Assembly: GCF_011075055.1 (NCBI RefSeq)
Contig: NC_058154.1
Coordinates: 12,532,475 to 12,596,474 of the forward strand
DNA: 64,000 bases
Source: Mangifera indica
Taxonomy: Eukaryota; Streptophyta; Magnoliopsida; Sapindales; Anacardiaceae
Direction of reading: 5' to 3'
Under the pieces are notes generated by a model. It searched no databases. It had not been told where the DNA came from and was given only the letters and a program-made list of their open reading frames with translations. A program made the translations under genes and the position numbers. Of the stretch, positions 34,442-47,601 are shown one piece after another. Numbering within the stretch: position 1 is the stretch's first letter; each line of letters opens with the position of its first letter.

Positions 34442-37400
34442 CTAACATTCTGATGAATCTCTGAGGGGTCCCCCAAATATCGGTCTCATATAGGAATCAT
34501 CAAACCTCCTCCAGTAAGAATGAATTGTATGCACAGGACTATCTAGAAGCATGGACAGACTATCCTTTGCACGAAGAAGGTTGTTTGTAGTTGATTCCTC
34601 TAAGGAGAGCAAAGGCAGGGTCAAGTCTTCTTCCCTTGACTTTGATTCACGACTATTATTGTTGTTAGTTTCATGGTGAGGAAGCAGACATTGTATCAGT
34701 GGCTTTGTCAAAAAACCAAACACCTGTAATCAAAATGCCAGTATTATTAAATAAGTTCCTACTCTGGTTGAGTAGCCAGGTCACATGTAACAACAGGACT
34801 TATGAGACGAATACGATGTTTCACGAAATCTAAACTAGCATACCAGCGTAGTGAAGAGGACGACAATTGTGGTGCTGGTAATCATTGTAGCACTACTAGG
34901 ATCCGATGTAAAGCCCGAGAATGTGAACTTCACAAGCAAAGAGAGAATTGAGCCAGAAAGCATAGTGTTTTCAGTTATCATGTTACTACTCATAAACCAA
35001 ATAGCAATATAACTTCAGTAAACTATGTTGAACCAGAGATCAACTTCTAAAAGAAGAGAAGCATACCTGCTTAAAAGCCAAAGCAATAGAAACAGCACCT
35101 CTCATGAGGCCAGCCCACCAGATGACTATCTGAATAAATAGCAAGTTCAGAAGCCTGAGACTAACAAAGAACGGTATATTTTTCCCATGATTGCATAAAT
35201 GATAACTGTAGTAAGTGTTTAAATTGACTAACCTGGTGCTTGAATGTAATCAAATGTGTTCTGCGGCGGTTCATATAATTGGACAATGCAGAGAGTGGAA
35301 ACACAAATGCCGCACGTCCAATCAATATCAGTAGGATTAAGATACCATAGATGGCCAAAGAAGTCTCCAAACTGCAAACAATAAAAATTTTTAACATGGT
35401 GATAATCTTAGATGACTCCAGTGAATAAGTATGCAAGCAATAAAAATGGTGACTCGAAGACATTTGATGATCCATTGCCCTTGAATTTTGAGGAATCAAT
35501 AAAAGAACATTGTACTAAATCATTCAATAACAGAATTAGTACCCCATCTTTTTCATCTTCCACTTCTCGATGTCAAGAGCATCCATCCCCACATATAGAA
35601 ATATGAAAGTTTCTGCCACGAATGACATCATTGCAAAAATATGCCTGCAGAAGAGAAGCGAGAAGGCAAGTCATCAGATATGAAAACAAACCAAGTTAGC
35701 ACACATATATGCTAATCCCAAAATACATGCCTGGTTGTAATTCTTGAACTGTCAGTTACATTATGCCATGCATAGTGCGACATAAAAATCCCACAGAAGA
35801 AAACGGTGAGAATCCCGCTTAGCTCTAACAGCTGCATAATGAAACCACATTCGAGCTGAAAGTAAGAAATCATAAGCTGTTGTGTCTTTTATGATGCACA
35901 TGTATTAAAATTTCAGTTCATAGTCAAAATTAGACTGCAATAGTCAGTTTTCCGCTGAGCATTCAGTTTAAAACTTATCAGTCTTGCATATTCCATTCAT
36001 TTAAATTTGGAAAAACTTAAAGAATTGCCTAGACATTACCTCAGCCAATATGTAAGACAGATATGCCATTAAAACCATCAAAGAGATTTCACGGATACTT
36101 GAATGCCTGTAAGCAGAAGAAGATCAGCTTTTGATAATTCAGAACGAAACACTACATTTATATGAGGAAGATAGGAGGGAGTAAATCTTACATTGTGGAG
36201 TATAAGTATTTAAGTACAACCGCCGTCAAAAGGCCAACCTGAAAAAATACAAGTAGAAGTCAATATAGAGAAGGATCCAGACAAATGAAGTTTAATTTTA
36301 TACAGAATATTAGCAGATCACTCCAAGCATCCATGTAAACAATTGGAAATACATTTCTTCCGTTTGAAAGACTCAAAATTGTGAATATACTAACAGACTA
36401 ATTGGATCGCAATCAGTTAAAAATCATTTCATGTTGATATAGTCCTCTATCCTTACAGTAATTCCAAGTGTAGTACTTGTTGTGAATAGGTAAAAGAAAT
36501 CTCTAATGACACGAAGAACGGCCTTGCCGTGAAGATTTCCAATGTCAATTTTCTGAACTGCTTTGAAGAGAACAATTGATGTTGCATCATTGACAACTCC
36601 TTCCCCAAAAACTAGGCTGTAAAGCAAAGGAGTTTCATCTTGATGTAGAACCTACAAGCATTTATAATATTTCACATCAGCTAACAAAAGCTGCTGGTAT
36701 TGTGAAAATGAAGACATTGTAGCAAACTTAACCAACCTGCAGTGTGCAGACTGTATCTGTGGATGAAAAAATTGTCCCCAAAGCTGAAACGAAAATCAAC
36801 AGTTTCATTATGTATTAGATGAGATATTGATGGATCGAATTTGAATTTCCGATTACACTTGTGTAAAATGAAAAAGGAACTCACCAAGATAATCTCTTGC
36901 TGTCAGACCAACAAATCCTAATGAAGGAAACAGCCACCAACTGCCTAGGTAAACAATAAAATGCTTGAATTTAAAAGCTTTGCCTTTTTTTTTTTCCGCT
37001 GAGCACCTAAGAAAATTCTCATAGAGAAAGTACTTCATGAATTCAAATTTCTATTATTACCAGCAGTTATGATGGATGATGAAATAAAAACACCGATCAC
37101 ACCGAACATCATGATGGTTAGAAAGTTGTGAAAGAACTGCTTTTTCTTAACCTGAAACCTGGAACAAGTAAATTCAATACATGCATTGGCAAAGTTTTCT
37201 GTGAAGCCATTGAAGCCAATGCAAGAATATGCTGTATATGTTGTTGAGCTTACCCAGCATTGAATATAATGGGTGGAAGAAGATATATGAAGAACAGTTC
37301 TTCATTGAATCGTAAAATGTGAGAACTTTTCCACTTGCTAAGACTCAATATTACTATTCCAGATATCAATCCCTGATCAGAAAAAAAAGAAAAATTACAG

Positions 37401-38249
37401 AACAGCTAGTAAGATTAACCAATTTTCCATGGACATGAATACAGAACATTTCAACAACATTCTTATCCCCAGAAAAATGCAATTATCACATAGAAGTAAC
37501 CATCTGGTTTTGCGGAAAATTTATGAGGCAAATAAGATTAATAATACCAAATTAGCTCCATATATGATTCTGCATTAATCTAACATTTCACACTTTGTAA
37601 TTGTTCTTCTTGTACCTCTTAAAGCCCCAATGCAACTAACAATCTAACATCATCTCTGGTTTGCTACTCCAGGACTACCTACTCACTTTGCAAGCAGTTA
37701 GTGTTTCAAAACTGCCACCGTTGACAATTGTTTTGACACTGATCTTCCTCTAAACCAGCATTTTACACAAATTAAAGTGTTCTTTCTGTAGTTATTTTTC
37801 TTGTCTAAAGCCCTCTAATCGAGCATCAGACAATGACTTAGTGGAACAGGCCTGTCAGCTCTGTAGAGAATGGACAAGAGAAATAAATTTATCCTCGTTC
37901 ACTCAAAATTTAGTTACGTCAAACAGAATCAATATTATTTAATATTTTATTATTTCTCCCGTTCTAATAAATGTACTCGTTACATAATTGCTATCATTCC
38001 TAAGCCAAAGCCTATTAGGACTCTTGTAACTATTTTTATTCCATAGAAAAATCCTAAAATTGCTATTAATCAGATAAAATCAAACCGCGACTATTACTAA
38101 CAGCGGGTAGTACCAGCAGTTAAACACGCTTACTATTGCCCCTGCACCCCGCCTGCTCACTAGGGAGCGCGCCCACTCATGAGCTCCACCAGCCTTATCA
38201 TGTTTATAGCTTTAGTGCGATATATAAATATAAATATAAATAAAAATAA

Positions 38250-38300
<51 letters not shown>

Positions 38301-38412
38301 CACACACATATATATTAGAACCTGAAGGCGATCGAAGATTTATGCAATGACCAACTCTTAATAACACAAAACTAACGACCCAACTAGTAATCAAGAACAA
38401 ATTTTAGAATCT

Positions 38413-38502
<90 letters not shown>

Positions 38503-38748
38503 CACACATATATATTAGAACCTGAAGGCGATCGAAGATTTATGCAATGGCCAACTCTTAATAACACAAAACTAACGACCCAACTAGCAATCAAGAACAA
38601 ATTTTAGAATCTCAAATATATATATATATATATGTACACACACATATATATTAGAACCTGAAGGCGATCGAAGATTTATGCAATGGCCAACTCTTAATAA
38701 CACAAAACTAACGACCCAACTAACAATCAAGAACAAATTTTAGAATCT

Positions 38749-38810
<62 letters not shown>

Positions 38811-39284
38811 TATATATTAGAACCTGAAGGCGATCGAAGATTTATGCAATGACCAACTCTTAATAACACAAAACTAACGACCCAACTAGCAATCAAGAAC
38901 AAATTTTAGAATCTCAAACCATTGAAGAACAATTATGTCACCCTTCGACAAGATTGAATCAAAAACTACAAAAATCTTTCAATTCTACTAATAACATCCA
39001 CAACTGCATTTCAACCGATCCAAGATAAACATAAGTACATAGCAGACAAAAAGAACAGAAACAAGAACATATGGTGCCATGCAAGAGGGGCTAAGGAGGA
39101 AGAGATAAAAAATTACGATCAAGACAGCAGTAATGGACTCATTAACCCAGCGGCTCTCTTCAAGCAAGTGACCAACGATCAAACAAAGACAGAGAATGGC
39201 AACAAACACTGATATGGGCACCACTTGTGCATGATCATTTGATAAGTTTCTTCCAAACTCAATTATTTCCATCAGTTTATTCAT
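34442..39284 (-). CDS. NHX: NHX-type Na+(K+)/H+ antiporter, vacuolar class
   Basis: Exchanges cytosolic Na+ or K+ for lumenal protons across the tonoplast, serving ion storage, pH and turgor. I read 14 exons: 39117-39284, 37254-37372, 37061-37158, 36885-36944, 36737-36783, 36457-36651, 36192-36238, 36040-36106, 35731-35831, 35543-35644, 35233-35371, 35067-35129, 34844-34927 and 34442-34723. Every phase agrees; 523 aa, about the family length. Visible marks: [10 protein letters not shown] (82-91), the amiloride-site motif of vacuolar NHX; SSTDTV with Asp158; VVND with Asn185-Asp186, the ion-binding pair; ten or more hydrophobic spans; and a soluble tail with [17 protein letters not shown]. Intron 9 has a GC donor. 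Intron 1 (1.7 kb) holds a minisatellite. Residues SFGSWWLFP-like in exon 4 point to the NHX3/NHX4 side of the family. Confidence 0.95.
38239..38920. repeat. minisatellite with (AT)n spacers in NHX intron 1
   Basis: Four direct copies of a ~120-bp unit (starting about 38293, 38496, 38633 and 38800). Each contains AGAACCTGAAGGCGATCG and ends AATCTCAA, and they are over 95% alike. They are separated by (AT)n tracts of very different length (longest about 38418-38494). The open frames here are runs of Ile-Tyr from the (AT)n tracts and are not genes. Confidence 0.92.
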
Positions 39285-39602
39285 GTTTTAGCTCAGTTTT
39301 TTGCACTCTTTTTTTGGTGTAAGATGCAATCTACTTCTGTTACAGCTTTTGTCTTACACATCCACGTACAAATTTGCCCGCGAGAAAAGGGAGTGGAGTG
39401 TTTACAGGAGGGACTGACACCTGGGACTCAGTTGCATACTGGGATGACATGTGCCGAGCTTCATTGATGTGAGCTAAGGCAGAGCCACAGGAGCATGCAT
39501 TTGTTTAGGCACTTGATGAGTGGGCCAATATAAAGGCCTACATGGAGGCCCAATTCATATATGGGCTTTTTCTGGCCTACATCTTGAAACAATAAATCCG
39601 AA

Positions 39603-39643
<41 letters not shown>

Positions 39644-40755
39644 TTATTTATTTATAATAAGTAGTGTTATATACATAATTTTATACATAAATAATTATAT
39701 ATCATTATATAATTAGATAAATTTAATTAATAGATAAAATAACATTCAATCATATAATAACATATTATTATTTATATATAAAATTGTGTATATTCAATTT
39801 TGAGTATTAAATTGGATACTCAGATAATATATTATCTTTTGATTATGTTTTAATTCAAGATCATTTAATCAGATAATGACACATCATTTGGGTATTAGGG
39901 TCAGTGCCCAAAACCAATCTTCTTGACAATACGAGTTCATAATTAATAGAAAAGACGCTTATTTTTATCCTAAAAAATTTATAAATAAGAATATAATTGT
40001 AACAAAATTATTTTAACAATTTTTTAATACTTAATGTGAATATGATAATCAAATTATCTCTACCACATCGTAAGCTACTAACTTTTAATGAAACTCATAT
40101 GTTTTAATCTTTTCTTCAGATACTACGAAACATACCCATATAATTGTTATACGATAAAGGAAACCTAAAATTTGAGAGGCATGTTATATTATAACCATAT
40201 ATATACATGCTTGTATTCATATACAAATAAGAATATTAAATCATGATCCATTATTCATTAATTTTAATTTTAAAAAAAAAACAAAAAATATAAAAAGACT
40301 ATAAACACTCTTATTAATTGCCAACTAATTTTAAATAAATCTTATTTAAGTTTGATTTAAATCAAATTTATTATAAATAAGAAAATAACTAAAAATAAGA
40401 CTATAAATTATTTTATTGAATTAATAAAAACCACATGAAAACAAATAAAAAATTAATAAATTTTAGGGTTTTTTTTTTAATTACCATTCCATTCATTTAT
40501 GAATAAGATTACAAATTTTATCATGGCAGTAGAGGAAAAAGAAAAAGAAAAATGGGCTTGACCTAAAAATTTTCCAAGTCTTTTTCTTCTTAGTCTTCTT
40601 GGCATCATTCATAATTGACGTTGAAGCTCCAAAATAGTGATTTTTGTTGACTTGAAATATGGGGTCAAGCTGATGGAATATCAAACGACTCTTCATTTCT
40701 ACGGGGGCAGAACTTAGGAAGGAAGCAATATTCACAGCACAAGGATCTGAAAGCC
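39285..40755. other. divergent promoter region between NHX and XYLT
   Basis: The two genes are divergent, so both promoters lie here. It contains an (AT)n tract at about 39608-39640 and one or two family P palindromic MITEs at about 39660-39910. No gene. Confidence 0.5.
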
Positions 40756-43700
40756 ATGAACAGAAACACATCAAAACTTCTCAAGATCTTACTGGCTCTC
40801 TTCGCTTTGAATTCTGTATCTTTATACCTCTATTTTTCTCACTCTAATTCTCATAACCACCACTCTCACGGCGACCTTGGTCCTAATGAGCGATCAAACC
40901 TCAGTCTGCCCCACCAATTCTCCAAAGCCTGGCCGATTCTCCCCTCTTATTTACCCTGGTCTCAGAACCCCAAAGTTCGTTACCAGTCTTGCGAGGCCTA
41001 TTTCGGAAATGGGTTCACAACCCGGGTTGATCTCCTCCCGTCTCCGGCTGCCGGGAACGAAGGAGGCGGGGGAGGGTGGTTTCGTTGCTTTTATAGTGAA
41101 ACCCTGAGGAGTTCTATTTGTGAAGGGGGAAAATTGAAGATGAATCATGAGAAGATTGCGATGTCAAAGGGCGGTGAAAGGATAGAGGATGTGATGGGAA
41201 GAAGAGATGAAGAAGAGTTGCCGGAGTATCAAAACGGTGCGTTTCAGATTGAGGGAGATGGGGTTTTGGGTTTTAGAGGGAAGAGAGTTGGGAAAAGGCT
41301 TGTGAATGATGATTTTCTTAATACGTATGTGCCACGTGGAGGGATTGATATGCATACAATGAGAGGGTTGATTGGGTCAATTGAGGTTGTGGATGCCAAG
41401 GTTTTTGATGAGTGTGAGCAGGTCTGAGTTTTAAAGTTTTGATCTTTTTGTTATTTTGATTTGGGGTTCATTTGATTGAATTTGATCTTGTTACGTTGAT
41501 TGGTTGATTGGTATATTCTTTGGTATTGATGATCAAGTTTGTCTCTTTTGAATTGAATCTCAGGGTTTTGGGAAGGATGGATTCTCATTTATGGTTCATT
41601 GTTGTTCTCCTGATTTATTGGAATGTTATTTAATGCATTGATTGACTGTAAATTGAATTAATGATTGTTTGAAAGGATTTTAGTGTAGTTTTGGATGCAA
41701 AAATAAGATTTGTGTTGATTAATATATCGAATTGGAAAAGAATATACTGCTGGATTATATTTGAAGTTTTCAGTTAATAGGTTTTGAATGAGATGAAATG
41801 AAGTAATTAAATTTATACTAGTTGCTTTCTTTGTCTTTCTCATTGTATTGTCGTTCTACTTTTATGGAGTGATCTATTTTTGTGCTGTATATATTATTTC
41901 TAATGTTATAAGCTTACTTGCAGTGGTTGGAGGAGCCGACACTTCTGGTTACTCGGTTTGAGTATGCAAATGTTTTTCACACATTTACGGATTGGTATAA
42001 TGCGTATGTGTCTTCAAGAGTTACTGGCTTGCCAAATCGACCTCATGTGATTTTTGTTGATGGACACTCTCAGGTATGTGGGTTCAATTTTTTACATGAC
42101 TTGTTTGTTTTATCAGTTGCTATGTTGATATATCTCAACGTTTATTAGGAGGCCAATTTCCAGGAGTCATAAGTTCATTAGCATAGAATATTTTGTGAAA
42201 ATTTTGTATTCGTTTGCTTGTTGGCTATTTATGTAACGAATAAAGTGAACTACCATACTTAAATTTGGAAAATTTTACTGAAATTGTTGGCATAATAGCT
42301 GAAGTTTGTCAATGAACGAAATTTCGGGTGAGGTTTTGTTTCTAAGGATCTTATAGGAGATTTCAAGTTCTGATGTAAATATATTGAATATCTATGATTC
42401 ATTGAGGAATAGATTGATAACATCTTTTTGTCTGCCGTTGTTATTCATCAATTTTTTTTAAGTATAGATATGGTGTTAGAACACCACTGAATTATGTGGT
42501 TTCTTCCTTCCATAATGTTACAATCTGTTGCCTCCAGTTTTTTTTTTTAAAAAGAAAAGAAGAAAGAAAACAGTGTCAACAGCATGAATTTGGAATGATT
42601 TAAAATCTGATGACAAAATCATTTTCATTGTAGAAAATTTTAAGCATTGAGATGCTTAAATAATATTCATAAGGATAGGTCCTGTCATATTGTACAATCC
42701 AATGTTTTTATAATCGAATTGGACGTCAAACCGATCTAGTTGGACCATTTGACCGGTGGTTGAATAGGTTAATTGTTTAAAAATAATATTCAAAACAACT
42801 TTAATGGAATATATGCTCTAAGTTGATGATCGAATTCTTGGGTTCAAGTCCCAACAATGATTTTTTTTAAATTGATTGGTTTGCTTATGTCAGCAACCAG
42901 GTCAAACCCAGTCCAACTGCAAACAAAGGCAGTTTGAATTGTTGGATCGCAGTCCAATTCGGTCTAACTCCCAAAATAGTTCTTAAAAAACCATTTTTGT
43001 TTTTCCTAATGGGTGACGGTCTAATCAGTCTAGCCAGCTAGTCCTCTTCGGCTTTTAAATTTATGCTACAAACTGTTTGAAGAAGATTTTAATGTTAGAC
43101 CTATTATGATGGGCTTTGAGACAAATGGAATATGAGTGTCTTATGGTCAATTCAACATGTCATAAAAACTGGACTGGACAGACCAGTTTGACCAGGGACT
43201 GGGAACATTTCACACTTGGTAGGGCCTTCGAACCAGGATGAACTGTGGTCGAACCAGCTCAAATCTGCCGTTTTACCCCTATGCTGATGTCAAAGTGAAA
43301 GTAAGAAATTTTTTTTACAATAAGGAAACACCACCAAGTCACACACCTTGTTTTTTTTTTAATTTTTTTATTTAACTTATCGTTTCGATATTACAAGGAA
43401 ACTAAATTTTGTACTTGTTGGGACCAACACCTCATTAATGAACATAGTGAGTGTGTGACATTAGAGTAATACATTTTTAAATAAATGTATTTTGAATTTT
43501 ATTTTTAATGATTAAGTAGGCAAAATAATATTAATTCAACCTGTAAACCAGTCTGGCTGTCAGTTAACCCAAAGTGGCCCATACACCTGGTTGTGCCTGC
43601 ACTAGATCTGAACACATTGGTACCGATGTACTATTAAATATGACTTTCCAATTGTTTTTTCTCCTATACCTTCAAGTTTAGGTGATTTCCTTGCCATATG

Positions 43701-44822
43701 GAAGCAATTAGGGTGCTCTATAAACAAATTTTGGGCATCTATTGTTCTCAGATAGTCCCTTAGAGTTAATTACCATTTATTGATTCTGCGAAGAAAGCAT
43801 AGCAATTATGGTAATCTTTTTATTGTATTGAGCATTCTTATAGATAGTACATTAATTTTTTCTCCTCATTGGTAGGGTGATCATAGATAAGCTGATAAAT
43901 TTTGGTTTATTTACACTTAAATTAGTGATGCTAGATTTGATTATTGTGCTTTTGGATCTCAAGTTACAAGTTATGCCTCTAGTTTGTAGATCGTGTATAC
44001 TTGTTAATGATGTGAGATTTGTTCCTAGTTCTCTACTCTGGTATTCCATGTTTTGTTATTGTACAATAACTGAACTGTCACTTCGTGACAATTTTTCAGA
44101 CACAATTGGAAGAAACATGGGAAGCATTGTTTTCAAGCATTAGATATGCTAAAAACTTTAGTGGACCAGTTTGCTTCCGCCATGCCATTCTTTCACCTCT
44201 GGGATATGAGAATCCACTATTCAAGGGGCTGAGTGAAGATATACCTTGTCATGGAGCATCTGCACATGATTTGCGGCAAAACCCTGACGATAAAAAAACT
44301 GCACGTTTGTCTGAGTTTGGAGAAATGATTAGAGCATCTTTTGGGTTTCAAGTTAATAGACACCACATTGAAAAGCCAGGCTTGGGACATAATGTACTTT
44401 TTGTAAGACGTGAAGATTATTTAGCCCATCCACGCCACAGTGGTAAAGTTCAGACAAGGCTAAGCAATGAACAAGAAGTATTTGATTCTTTACAGAGTTG
44501 GGTGTCTGATAATCCAACATGTAAAATAAATCTTGTTAATGGACTGTTTGCGCATATGTCTATGAAGGATCAAGTCAAAGCCATTCAAGATGCCTCAGTA
44601 ATTATCAGTTCTCATGGTGCTGGTCTCACTCACATGGTATCTGCTATGCCAAAAACAGTGATTCTAGAGATTATCTCTAGCCAATATAGACGCCCACATT
44701 TTCAATTGATTGCACGATGGAAGGGTTTGGAGTATCATGCCATTTATCTTGATGGATCATATGCCAAACCTGCAGTTGTTACTGACAAGCTTAGCAGCAT
44801 AGTGAAAAATCTTGGATGCTGA
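40756..44822 (+). CDS. XYLT: beta-1,2-xylosyltransferase (N-glycan), GT61
   Basis: Golgi enzyme that adds beta-1,2-xylose from UDP-xylose to the core mannose of N-glycans, a plant-type modification. Exons 40756-41421, 41924-42073 and 44100-44822, all phase 0, give 512 aa (the family is about 510-535). The protein is a type II membrane protein: a short basic N-terminus, one hydrophobic anchor (about 8-28) and a His/Asn-rich stem. Then come YQSCEAYFGNGFT, the conserved CFYSETLRSSICEGG block, the GT61 motifs FHTFTDWYNAY and ISSHGAGLTHMVSAMP, and a basic C-terminal part. Intron 2 (2.0 kb) carries degenerate repeats. Usually a single-copy gene in plants. Confidence 0.95.
42690..43290. repeat. degenerate CCGG-type repeat in XYLT intron 2
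   Basis: Contains several phrases such as TTGGACCATTTGACCGG and GGACTGGACAGACCAG, in the same style as the repeat at 12960-13136 and the block at 45415-45860. Old and diverged; boundaries uncertain. Confidence 0.4.
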
Positions 44823-45880
44823 ATCATTTTTCGGTTTTTCCCCGAACTGATACACTCTCTGGGAGCAGGGAGTCTGAAGTGATCTAACTTGTCTCTTGTT
44901 TTCTCTGTTATACAGAAAATTCTTGAACCGGATTTCGTCATATTAAAGAGTTAAATCAAATCTGTTGTCAAACCAAGCAGGTGGCTCAGGAAATGCTACT
45001 GGTAGATAGAAGCCTGGACCCTTATCTTCTTTCGCAATTGTCATCAACGTTTTCTGGAAGATCAGTGAGCAAGAATTGGAATGGCAGTGGATGTTTTCCT
45101 GACAGACACTGAACTGATCAATACATCTGTGAGGGGACCAACAAATTTGAGTAATTTTTCTGGAAGCTTTTTTTTAAATTTACTCACACTGATTGCATCT
45201 GTACACGTTCGATTTCATTTTCGATTTTTCGGCATCAAATACATCATGTATTGTATGTCACATATTGATATTCGATGAAGAGAAAAAACCAGTTTAGAAC
45301 TACATAAGTTTTGTTGCTGATACAGAGTTTACAGCCTTGCGTTCAAGTCTTTGAACTTCAGGAAATATGTTTGATGGAAAGTAGCTGCACTCATTTGGGT
45401 TTACATGTTACCAATGTTTTTAGACTAGGACCGGGCATTGACCCAGTCAACAGGGGCTGGTCCATGTCTTGACCTCTCTGACAGGCAATGAACTAATGAA
45501 TTGTTTAAATAAATATTATAATAATTTTTAATCAATCAAAATTGAGGTGGTTGGAATGTGGTATACATAATTTTCTAAATGGAATAGGTTTGAGTTGTAG
45601 CAATTACAATTTTTTTTTAAAGAATTTTGATTAAATATAAATTTTGAATTGCATTTAATCAATGTGCCATTCATAGGGTTTGTATCCCAATAATGGTAAA
45701 ATTTTACAAAAAAAAAAATTGGTTTGTTGTCGTGTTGACATTAGCATTATGATTTGGATTGACAATTGAACTATAACTTTGGCATCATTTGTCCAATTCA
45801 ACTGTAGGTCGATCCCAACTTGACCCAGATTAAAAATTGGTCATCGGCTTTTGATCAAACCGATTAGATTTTGTGTGTGC

Positions 45881-45936
<56 letters not shown>

Positions 45937-46540
45937 GATGAATACTAATACATACAAACATAATAATATATTATAAAGACAAAAAATTGGTTAGCGTTGA
46001 ATCATTAAATTGCATCAAACCAAGTTTAGTCTAAATTGGATTGCATCTTTCAAGATATTATTCAACCTATATTATATTTAGAAATATACGATATAATTGG
46101 AATCACACCAAGATTGGTGTGATCCAATAAGATTAGATTTTGATTGTGATTTTAGCCGTTAAATTACATATTTTCAAGTTGAGTTTGGCCTAATCACATC
46201 TTAGAAGATATAATTTAGCAAGATTCTGTTTGAATCCCACTAAACTAGGCGTGATTTGACAATATTGTATTCGATAGATATAATTCATATTAAATTCAAT
46301 AACCACTTTCAAGGGTAGAATGGAAAATGCAAATGGTAAAATAGTTAAGGGTAATATGATAATTCTATTTGAGTATATCAACCTTCTTCCTTCTCAAAGG
46401 TATGTGTATATATTTTAAGAATTTAACAGGTCAAAATAGCTTTCCCAAACTTTAGATAGGGAGATTATAATTTACTTTTTTCATAAATGAGACTATATAT
46501 TCACACACCGTTAAATATTATTGAATTAAAAAATAAAAAA
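44823..46540. other. 3' flank of XYLT and intergenic repeats
   Basis: No gene. 45415-45860 has degenerate ACCCAGTCAAC/GGACCGGG repeat sequence. A long (TA)n tract lies at about 45886-45933. The rest is AT-rich. Confidence 0.5.
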
Positions 46541-47258
46541 GCCAAAGGACTTATTTCCACTCAAATATTTTTTTTTTCTAAGTTTTTACTATTTAATTTT
46601 AAAAAACTTTTTTATTAATCTATAGATGGTTGAAATTAACTAAATTCGTTAGTTCTAAAATTTTATCTTCATTTCTTTTAAATCCTAAAAATTAACAATT
46701 TTCTCTTTTGGTCAAGTTTTAAAAAATAACCTTTCCACCCTAGAGTTTATCTTTCAATCTCCTGCACCATCGTCAATGACCTCTCCCACCAACAGTCTCT
46801 CTTTCTTTATCTCTCTCTCTGACTGTCGATCCAAATAGAGAAGACGAAGATGAGAGATCTCATCTTTCCAAACAAAAACTAGATCTTCGTCTTCTTGGCT
46901 TAGATGAGCTGCCAGAGGGAGAGATGACGAGAGAGAAACCATCGGAGAGAGAAAAAACATTGGGAGGGAAAGACTATCATTGATAGCATCAAAAATTGAA
47001 AACTAAACCTTAGAAGAAAAAATGTTATTTTTTAAAATTTAGTCTAAAGGAAAAATTGTTAGTATCTGGGTTTAGAAAGAGAAAATGAGATAAAATTATA
47101 GTTTATTTTTATTATTATTATTATAGATAAAATGATAATTTTATCCTTAAAACTAATAAACTTAATATTTTATAAGTGGAGTAAAAAGATTTTTCAAAGT
47201 TAAAAGATATAAATTTACGAAAGAAGCAATCTTTTGATGGGAATAGGTGCTTTGGCCA
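46541..47258. mobile_element. Mutator-type MITE, ~718 bp
   Basis: The left end GCCAAAGGACTTATTTCCA and the right end, read in reverse as GGCCAAAGCACCTATTCCCA, are imperfect inverted repeats. The flanks carry AATAAAAAA on both sides, compatible with a 9-bp target duplication although low in complexity. The inside (about 46680-46760) resembles the spacer at 3065-3120 of the wax-synthase units. The 68-codon reverse frame at 46754-46960 is not a recognised protein. Confidence 0.6.
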
Positions 47259-47601
47259 ATAAAAAATTGCAGAACTTTATTATGTAAGACGGAAAAAATT
47301 ATAAAGTTATAAATTAGTTAAAAATTAGTAAAAACAAATGGAAAATCAATCATAAATATAACGAACACGTGGGCATGGCTGATGAATACGAAAATTTAAA
47401 AAAAAAAAACAGAACAAAACAAAAGATTTAGATACTTTCCACCGATTTTCGCGGGAAGCAAACAGACGATCAACTTTCCTTACTGGAGTGCAATAATAAC
47501 TCTCCAAGAGAAAGCACAAAACAGGAAAATAAGCCATACCCTATGAAACCCTAACACTATAAACTGAAACTGTGAAACACATACACATATATTTTACGAC
47601 C

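Noticed and set aside
38212..38902. Three reverse open frames ending in long Ile-Tyr repeats
   Set aside because: Products of (AT)n tracts inside NHX intron 1.
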